Positions 37,932 to 43,586 of a DNA stretch of 43,586 bases are shown piece after piece. The notes under the pieces are model-generated. The model saw nothing but the letters and a program-made list of their open reading frames with translations, made no database searches and was not told the DNA's origin. A program made the position numbers and the translations under genes. The stretch spans positions 1 to 43,586 of the forward strand of contig DATBGZ010000052.1 in the NCBI GenBank assembly GCA_036557785.1. The letters run 5' to 3'. Origin of the DNA: DATBGZ01 sp036557785 (GTDB lineage Bacteria > Actinomycetota > Actinomycetes > Mycobacteriales > Micromonosporaceae). Each line of letters starts with the position of its first letter. Position 1 is the stretch's first letter.

Positions 37932-40900
37932 TCAGGGGCAGATCTGCTCGAACGGGCGGTCGGGCAGGTAGGTCCGCCACTCGTCCGTGGACAGGCCACG
38001 GCCGGCGAGCCGGCACGCGAGGGACACCAGGGCCGGATCCGTCTCGGCGGTGCCCGCGGCCTCGGCGCCGATCCCCCGATCGCCGGTCAGGTCAAAGGCG
38101 AGCAGCGCCCCGTCGGCGCCGACGGCGTAGAGCGTCCGGGCGTCCGGCGCGAACCACACCGCCGTCATCGGCGCCGGACCGGCATCGAAACCGCGCAGCG
38201 GCGCGAGGTCGGCGGTGCTCCACAGCAGAGCCTTGCCGTCCGGGCCGGCCGTCGCGAAGCTCTGCCCGTCCGGTGCCCAAGCCGCCGCGGTGGTCTGATC
38301 GTGGGTGGCCAGGGTCCGTTGGCGCGGGGCACCGGGCCCGCCCACGTCCCAGATCTGTACCTGAGCGCCCGCGGCGGCGAGCAGCGACCGGCCGTCGGGG
38401 CTGAACGCGAGGGGTAGCGCGGCACCGCGAAGCGTACGGCTTGTGTCGTCCAGCATCGCCCGGACGACCGTGTCTCCGCCGGTGGCGAGCGCGACCTGCG
38501 CCCCGTCCGGCGAGACGACGAGTGCGTCCACAGTGGACGTCGGCAGCGGGTAGGCGGTCGACGGCGTGCGCGCGACGATGTTCCAGGCGACGGCCGTGGC
38601 GGCGCCCGCCGGATCCGGCCCGTGCTGGGCGAGCACCAGCGTGGCGTGGTCGCTGAGCAGGCCACCGCCGGCGCCGGGCCAGACCTGGCCGAACGCGGTG
38701 CCGGTCGGTCGCTGGCTCGCCAGATCCCAGACGACGATGCTCGCCGGCTGATCCTCCGGCGTCGATGCGCCCGGTCCGCCCCAGCTCACGAGGCGCTGCC
38801 CGTCGCGGGTGAACGTAAGTCCGTTCACCGGGGTGTGCCCCGGGTACTCCAAGGTGGCCGACGTACGCAGCGTGTCGGCGTCGAGGAGCAGGATCGGGCC
38901 GCTGGTCGAGCCGAGCGCCACGGTGGATCCGTCCGGGCTGATCGCGGCCGCGCTCACTCCGGTGCCGGCCATCGCCACGAGGTCCGGCGTGCGCTGCAGC
39001 AGCGTGCGCAGCACGGAGGCCTGGTCCGGGTCCAGCCGCGTGGCCGCGACCGCGAGCAACACGGACCGGCGCAGGTCCGGCTCGGCCAGCGCCTGCACGC
39101 CCAGCCGGGTCGCGTCGGAGCGTTGCGCGCTGGCCACCGTACGGACCTGCATGACGACCGAGACGACCGCGATCGCGGTCGCGAGCAGGGTGAGCAGGGT
39201 CGTACCGATGACCCACTTCCACAGCAGCACCATGCGCTTGCGGCGGCGTGCCTCCGTCACGAGAACGGCACGCTGGCTGGCCGTGAGGAAGTCTTTCTCC
39301 ACGGTGGACATATGTGCGCCATGGCGCTCGGAGAGGTCGAGCGCGGTTACCAGACGAGCGCCCCGGTACAGCGCCGCGCCCGGCCTGCCCCCGGCGGCCC
39401 AGGCGGTCGCGGCACGGCGCAGGTGCCGGCGCAGGCCGGTCTCCGCCGCGACGTCGTCGACCGCGTCGCGCAACCGCGGCCAGGAGGTGAGCAGGACGTC
39501 GTAACTCAACTGAACCGTGTCGATGTCTTGGCTGACCGTCACCAGGCCGCCCGCGGTCAGTACCTCCAGTGCCGGCAGCGCACCGGCACCCGCGCGAGCG
39601 AGCAACTGGGTGAGGTTGACCCGGGCGCGCACGGCGAGCCGATCCTCGGTGAGCGAGCACATCCCGGCGAGCAGCGTCCGTGCGGCCGAGCGCGCCTGCG
39701 GGGTCGGCATCCGTGCGACGACCGCCTCGGCGTGGGCCGCGACCGCGTCGGCGAGCCCCGGCCCGGACTGGTACGCCGCGAGCGTGAGGGTCGTGCCGGA
39801 ACGCCCGTGCCACAGTTCGCGCAGCGCCACCGACAGGTGCGCGAGGCCGCCGTTGCCGTCCTCCACCTCGGCGACAAGACGCTCCACCAGGCCGGGCTCG
39901 ACCTCGAGGCCGGCCAGTTGCGCCGGACGTACGATCGCCGCGCGCAGCTCGTCCTCGGTTATCGGTGTGACCGCGAGCAGGTTCGCCGTGACGAGCTCGG
40001 CCAGAGCCGGGTACCGCTCACAGTGCCGGTAGAAGTCCGAGCGCAGGATCACCATGACGCGCCCGGTCTTCGTGGCCGCGATCAGCGTCTCGAAGAACTC
40101 GGCCCGTTGCTCGTCGTCGAGCAGGACGAACGCCTCCTCGAGCTGGTCGACCACGAGCAGCGTCGGTGCGGGCTCGTCCGCTGCCGGCTCCGCCACCCGT
40201 GCGGCCGGCGGTTCTGGCCGTACCGACGGCGAGGAGCCGGGCGCGACCAGGTCCACTGCGGGCGTACGTCCCGTCGGCAGCCGCAACGCGGGCAACCCCG
40301 CGGTCGGGGTGAGCGCGGTGAACGCGCCGGTCGGCAGGATCCCGTCCCGATGTCCCAGGCTCGCTCGTCCCTCCTCCTCGTCAGGCGGTGCGGACGGCTT
40401 CGGCGTCGCCGCCCGAGCGAAGTCCGGGACGTTCTCGACCTGGTCCCCATCGCTGTCGGCCTCGACGCTCGCATGGTCGGTTGTGGTGCCCCGCGCGGGC
40501 ACGGCGATGGGCAGCAGCGCGGTGGGCGTGGTGAGCGGGTTGGAGCGGGTGAGCTCAGGCGCGGGCTGCGCCGGCGTCGGCGGGGGCGTCAGCAGGTCGG
40601 CGAGCGACACCGCGCCCCCCGCGCGCCAGGGCTGCCCGCCCAGCGACGACGGAGTCACCACGATCTGGCGCCAGCGGCCGGAATCGGGCAGCACACCCGC
40701 GGCGACCGCGGGGAGCACGCCCGCCCGCAACAGCGACGTCTTGCCGGACCCCGGGTCGCCCACGAGGGCCAGCAGTGGCGCCTCGGCGAGCCGCGCCAGC
40801 ACCTGGGCGACGAGACGTTCCCGGCCGTGGAAGAGCTCCGCGTCCGCCGGCCCGTAGCCGGCCAGGCCCGGGTATGGGCAGCCCGGCGCCCGGACGACCG

Positions 40901-42470
40901 GACGCAGGCTGCGTGCGCGTGCCCGTACGTAGGCGAGTTCCAGTGCTCCGGCGACGACCTCCTCGCGCAGCGCGGCCAGCGTGCGCCGGGGCTCGGCCGA
41001 ATCGGCCACGGCTCGGTCGATGCGCCGACCCGCCCGCGCGAAGGCCCACTCGCTCGCGGCGCGGTGCACCTTCGCCGGCACGCCGCCGGCGCTCGACATC
41101 GCCGAGACCGCGCTCTTCTCCGCCACCGATGGCGCGTACGCACGCACGATCTCCGCGATCGCGGGACCGTCCAATGGGGAGAGCACCAGCTTCGGCACGG
41201 TCGCGAGGTCACCGACCCGGACCGGGTCGCGGCAGGTGATGAAGGTGACCACGGGCCGTGTCATGGCTGAGCGGATGAAGGTGACGACCCGGTTCACGTC
41301 CTCGTGCTGGGCCTGGTCGAGGTCCTCCACGATGACGACGCTGAGCCGGTCGTGCTCGACGACATGCGTCTCGATCCCCCGCGCATCGGCTCGCCAGTAA
41401 CGGATCGCGGCCCCCCGCTCCGCTGCGCGCTGCGCCACCTCGGCGATCAGGCGCGACTTGCCCATCCCGGGCGAGCCGACGATCAGCCTCGCCTGCGCCC
41501 GTCGGGTGGCGGCGAGGTCCATCGCGGCGCACAGCCACGCCACCTCCTGCTCGCGCCCATGGCACGGCGGCACGGTCACGGCGAGTGCCTGCGGTACCGT
41601 GCCGGCACGCAGCGGCACGCCGAGCAGCCGTGGATCGCGGTCGATGACCGCCTCCTCGATCGCTCGCAGCTCCGCACCGGGCTGCACGTGCAGCCGTTGC
41701 GCGAGCTGCTCCTGGGCCCGGCGATGGACGGCCAGCGCCTCGGTGCGCCGGCCCAGCCGGACGAGCACCGTCATGAGCTGTCCCCACAACCGCTGCCGTT
41801 GCCAGTGCTGGGCGACCCGGTCCTGCAGGTGGGCGAGCAGGTCTGGCGGGCCACCGGGCGCGTGTAGCGCGAGCAGGGCGTCCACTCTGGACTCAACGGC
41901 GGACAGGCGCAGGTCCTCGAGCCGCTGCGCCTCGTCCTTCGCGAAGGCGAGCTCGCCGAAGTCCTCGTACGCGTTGCCGCGCCAGAGCGCCAGCGCCGCG
42001 TCGACCTGACGCAGCGCGAGCGCGGGTTGCCCGACGGCGATGGCCCGCTTGGCGTCGGCGAGGAGGCGCTCGAACGCGAGGATGTCCGCATTGGACGGTT
42101 GGATCGCGAGGATGTAGCCGGTGGGCAACGTGACGACCACGCTGGTGGGGTCCACATTGGGCGCGACAGCGGTGAGCGCTTTGCGCAGCCGGGACACACA
42201 GGAGGCGACCTGCACCTCGCTGTCCTCCGGCGGCGTGTCGCCCCACATGCCGGCGATGATCGATGCGGTGCTCACCTCCTCGCACGGGGTGCGCGCGAGC
42301 AGCGCCAGGAGCGTGCGGGTCGGACCCGTCACCTCGACCGGCGTCTCGTGGTAGCACAGCTCAACCGGTCCCAGCACGTTCAACCGCCACGCCGAATCGG
42401 CGCCCGCCCTCGCTGTCGGTCTACTGTGGACCGGCGGGCGGTTCGCTGATCGGTTTTCGGTTACGGTCAT
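37932..42470 (-). CDS. SARP-type regulator fused to two P-loop NTPases, a membrane helix and a WD40-like domain
   Basis: From ATG 42470 the product has 1512 residues; the frame is open 50 codons further but that part looks non-coding. Residues 25-105 are an OmpR-type winged helix (LNVLGPVEL, VEVTGPTRTLLALLA), and 112-260 the bacterial transcriptional activator helices (WRGNAYEDFGELAFAKDEAQ). A first NTPase has Walker A GSPGMGKSR (331-339) and Walker B VVIVEDLD (about 378). A second, nSTAND1-like, has FHGRERLVAQVLARL, Walker A GDPGSGKTS (about 571) and Walker B LLVVDQLEEAF (about 770). A helix LLWKWVIGTTLLTLLATAIA (about 1082-1105) crosses the membrane. WD40-like blades with SPDG and WD motifs follow (about 1165-1500). 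It probably senses an outside or envelope signal and acts as gene activator. Confidence 0.93.
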   Translation of the reverse strand: MTVTENRSANRPPVHSRPTARAGADSAWRLNVLGPVELCYHETPVEVTGPTRTLLALLARTPCEEVSTASIIAGMWGDTPPEDSEVQVASCVSRLRKALTAVAPNVDPTSVVVTLPTGYILAIQPSNADILAFERLLADAKRAIAVGQPALALRQVDAALALWRGNAYEDFGELAFAKDEAQRLEDLRLSAVESRVDALLALHAPGGPPDLLAHLQDRVAQHWQRQRLWGQLMTVLVRLGRRTEALAVHRRAQEQLAQRLHVQPGAELRAIEEAVIDRDPRLLGVPLRAGTVPQALAVTVPPCHGREQEVAWLCAAMDLAATRRAQARLIVGSPGMGKSRLIAEVAQRAAERGAAIRYWRADARGIETHVVEHDRLSVVIVEDLDQAQHEDVNRVVTFIRSAMTRPVVTFITCRDPVRVGDLATVPKLVLSPLDGPAIAEIVRAYAPSVAEKSAVSAMSSAGGVPAKVHRAASEWAFARAGRRIDRAVADSAEPRRTLAALREEVVAGALELAYVRARARSLRPVVRAPGCPYPGLAGYGPADAELFHGRERLVAQVLARLAEAPLLALVGDPGSGKTSLLRAGVLPAVAAGVLPDSGRWRQIVVTPSSLGGQPWRAGGAVSLADLLTPPPTPAQPAPELTRSNPLTTPTALLPIAVPARGTTTDHASVEADSDGDQVENVPDFARAATPKPSAPPDEEEGRASLGHRDGILPTGAFTALTPTAGLPALRLPTGRTPAVDLVAPGSSPSVRPEPPAARVAEPAADEPAPTLLVVDQLEEAFVLLDDEQRAEFFETLIAATKTGRVMVILRSDFYRHCERYPALAELVTANLLAVTPITEDELRAAIVRPAQLAGLEVEPGLVERLVAEVEDGNGGLAHLSVALRELWHGRSGTTLTLAAYQSGPGLADAVAAHAEAVVARMPTPQARSAARTLLAGMCSLTEDRLAVRARVNLTQLLARAGAGALPALEVLTAGGLVTVSQDIDTVQLSYDVLLTSWPRLRDAVDDVAAETGLRRHLRRAATAWAAGGRPGAALYRGARLVTALDLSERHGAHMSTVEKDFLTASQRAVLVTEARRRKRMVLLWKWVIGTTLLTLLATAIAVVSVVMQVRTVASAQRSDATRLGVQALAEPDLRRSVLLAVAATRLDPDQASVLRTLLQRTPDLVAMAGTGVSAAAISPDGSTVALGSTSGPILLLDADTLRTSATLEYPGHTPVNGLTFTRDGQRLVSWGGPGASTPEDQPASIVVWDLASQRPTGTAFGQVWPGAGGGLLSDHATLVLAQHGPDPAGAATAVAWNIVARTPSTAYPLPTSTVDALVVSPDGAQVALATGGDTVVRAMLDDTSRTLRGAALPLAFSPDGRSLLAAAGAQVQIWDVGGPGAPRQRTLATHDQTTAAAWAPDGQSFATAGPDGKALLWSTADLAPLRGFDAGPAPMTAVWFAPDARTLYAVGADGALLAFDLTGDRGIGAEAAGTAETDPALVSLACRLAGRGLSTDEWRTYLPDRPFEQICP
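38527..38537. repeat. TCCAC(A)GTGGA palindrome, copy 6
   Basis: Perfect copy in the WD40 part of the giant regulator gene, read on the minus strand as Ser-Thr-Val-Asp. Variants lie at 39298 (central G, Ser-Thr-Val-Glu), 41881 (Ser-Arg-Val-Asp with a rare AGA codon) and 42420. Confidence 0.7.
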
Positions 42471-42921
42471 GGCAACATGGGTGCCCCGAGGGGTCAGGGC
42501 ACGCCACTCCCTCCCCAGGTCATCAGAGTGTGCGTTCTCCTGGATCGACCGACCGGGTGGTGCACCGGCGGTTTCGGCGGCCACCTTCGTGGCCAACTGC
42601 CGGCGCGTCTGGAATGTCACCGCGTCTGCCTGCGCTCGGGCACAGGCGGCGGGAGATCTCGAGTTCCGTCCTCATCGGCGAAGCGGCCAGTCAACCTTCG
42701 CGACGTCGCGGAACACCGGCAGCATACACCGGCAACTTGATCGTGCGAAACAGACAAGTTTCAGCACTTCGCGATGCGGGGCTGCCCCCTCGGCGCTCCA
42801 CTATGGACAGCTTGGCCCGCGCACGGGACTGCCGTGTCGGTTCGGGGAAGTTCCTGGCGTGTCGGTCGCGGTTTGTGTCGTACGGGTGTGCCAGGCTGTG
42901 GGTGTGAACGGGGAGGTGTCG
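42471..42921. other. Divergent intergenic region, no gene
   Basis: The 451 bp between the giant regulator and the DUF222-type gene have no reliable frame. They hold a 6-bp hairpin GGCCAC/GTGGCC (42579-42594), a palindrome variant TCCACTATGGA (42797-42807), and a GTGT-rich stretch near 42870-42910. The regulator may bind here to control its own gene and the neighbour. Confidence 0.5.
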
Positions 42922-43586
42922 ATGGTGGGCTCCGACGGGGTCGACGTGGCCGAGAAGGTCGGGGAGGTTGACGCGGCCGACAAGGTAGACCGGGCCGAGA
43001 GCGCCGCCATGGCCCTCGACAACGTCGACCAGGCCGAGAACGTCGACCGGGCCGAGAGCGCCGACTGGGCCCACAGCGCCGACGGCGCCCGCAAGGCGGA
43101 CCGGGCCGAGAGCGCCGCCATGGCCATCGACAATGTCGCCATGGCGATGGACAGCGTCGACGTGGCCGAGGGGTTGGCGCCGGAGGCGGTGGCGTTCGCG
43201 GCGGCGTATCTGGCTTCGTCGGGGTTGGTGTTGGGGGATGCGCCGATGCCGGTGCCGGCGGATCTGGCGTCGTTGGGGCCGGGGGCGCGGCTGGGTGCGG
43301 TGTTGGCGGGGGTGGAGGTGCGTCGCCTCTGTGGCGGCCAGCTCGCCGATGTCATCGCCGGTTATCTGCGCCAGATCGCGCATCTGGAGGCGGGGTTGTT
43401 GGCCGCGGTGCGCGAGTTGGTGCATACCCCCTCCTATGACGGGGGCACGGTGGTGCGGGCGGGTCAGGTGGTCGAGCACGCCGATGATGAGTTGGCCTTC
43501 GCGGCGACCTGGACGGGGTACCGGGCCGGGCACATGCTCGGCGCCGCGCTGGTCGCGATCGACACGGTGCCGGCGTTGGGGGCCGC
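42922..43586 (+). CDS. DUF222 (13E12-type) protein with hexapeptide repeats, cut by the window edge
   Basis: ATG 42922 follows GGAGG by 5 bases; GTG 42904 is an alternative. The frame runs off the right edge after 221 codons. Residues 1-85 are a repeat of six-residue units of the form VDxAEx or ADRAES with AAMAID variants. Then follows the start of a DUF222 domain: LGAVLAGVEVRRLCGGQLAD, VIAGYLRQIAHLEAGLLAAV, DELAFAATWTGYRAGHMLGA. DUF222 proteins usually continue for another 250 residues to an HNH nuclease motif, which would lie outside the window. These genes are abundant and mobile-looking in actinomycetes, with unknown role. Confidence 0.82.
   Translation, partial: MVGSDGVDVAEKVGEVDAADKVDRAESAAMALDNVDQAENVDRAESADWAHSADGARKADRAESAAMAIDNVAMAMDSVDVAEGLAPEAVAFAAAYLASSGLVLGDAPMPVPADLASLGPGARLGAVLAGVEVRRLCGGQLADVIAGYLRQIAHLEAGLLAAVRELVHTPSYDGGTVVRAGQVVEHADDELAFAATWTGYRAGHMLGAALVAIDTVPALGA
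42985..43133 (+). repeat. 18-bp tandem repeats with a 111-bp higher-order copy
   Basis: Six consecutive 18-bp units start at 43024, 43042, 43060, 43078, 43096 and 43114. In addition the stretch 42985-43022 recurs 111 bp later at 43096-43133 with few changes. All copies are in frame with the DUF222-type gene, so both small and large duplications made this region. Confidence 0.85.

Noticed and set aside
38622..41270. Plus-strand frame of 882 codons opposite the giant regulator gene
   Set aside because: It has the composition of an antisense shadow, and the minus strand shows clear Walker, winged-helix and WD40 motifs.
37932..42470. SARP gene as marker of an antibiotic gene cluster
   Set aside because: No polyketide, peptide or tailoring enzyme genes lie in the flanking sequence; the regulator stands alone here.
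42985..43133. CRISPR-like regular repeats at the right edge
   Set aside because: Units are contiguous, in frame and without spacers, so this is a coding repeat. No CRISPR array was seen anywhere in the window.

Overview
The window is high-GC DNA from an actinomycete. Dense codon-biased genes, a dnaX–ybaB–recR block with the small SRP RNA, an HU protein with a long Lys/Ala tail, SARP and XRE–DUF397 regulators and many leaderless-looking starts point to Actinomycetota. A Micromonosporales-type organism is my best guess; that is inference, not a database result.

Layout. 1–2.2 kb: a small membrane protein coupled to a 626-residue membrane protein of unknown role. 2.7–6.4 kb: a TetR regulator overlapping an ABC ATPase and an FtsX-type permease (drug or lipoprotein efflux type). 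6.5–10.2 kb: a DUF4190-like membrane protein and a carotenoid module, crtB divergent from crtI–idi. 10.3–13.3 kb: tRNA-Glu, tRNA-Asp and tRNA-Phe, then a 2.7-kb island bounded by tRNA-Phe and an imperfect copy of its 3' part. The island holds a secreted trypsin-like protease with a ricin-type lectin domain and a decayed piece of a tyrosine recombinase. 13.4–20.2 kb: accessory genes (GNAT, winged-helix protein, nucleotidyltransferase-like protein, DUF6232-like protein, an XRE–DUF397 pair, a DUF2786 protein, a thioesterase). 20.5–23.2 kb: a substrate-binding lipoprotein with its two lobes in swapped order, a tiny EF-hand-like repeat protein, and a TetR/F420-type oxidoreductase pair.

23.2–31.3 kb is core: recR, ybaB, dnaX, SRP RNA, tRNA-Ser(GGA), a MutT-like Nudix enzyme, HU, tRNA-Ser(CGA), deoD, tadA with its partner gene, and prephenate dehydrogenase. 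31.4–37.9 kb: mtnA with an M48 peptidase, a PolX-like PHP protein, a DUF885 peptidase and a proline-repeat membrane protein. 37.9–42.5 kb: one 1512-residue gene joining a SARP DNA-binding head, two P-loop NTPase modules, one transmembrane helix and a WD40-like tail. The right edge cuts a DUF222/HNH-type gene with an unusual N-terminal hexapeptide repeat.

Main discoveries to check: (1) the swapped-lobe (circularly permuted) binding protein; (2) the SARP–NTPase–NTPase–membrane–WD40 protein, which looks like a one-piece transmembrane gene switch; (3) the decayed tRNA-Phe integrative element with a protease as surviving cargo; (4) the palindrome TCCAC(A/T)GTGGA, present six times perfectly and usually read as Ser-Thr-Val-Asp/Glu inside genes, far more often than chance; (5) a perfect 21-bp inverted repeat whose one arm encodes the end of MtnA.
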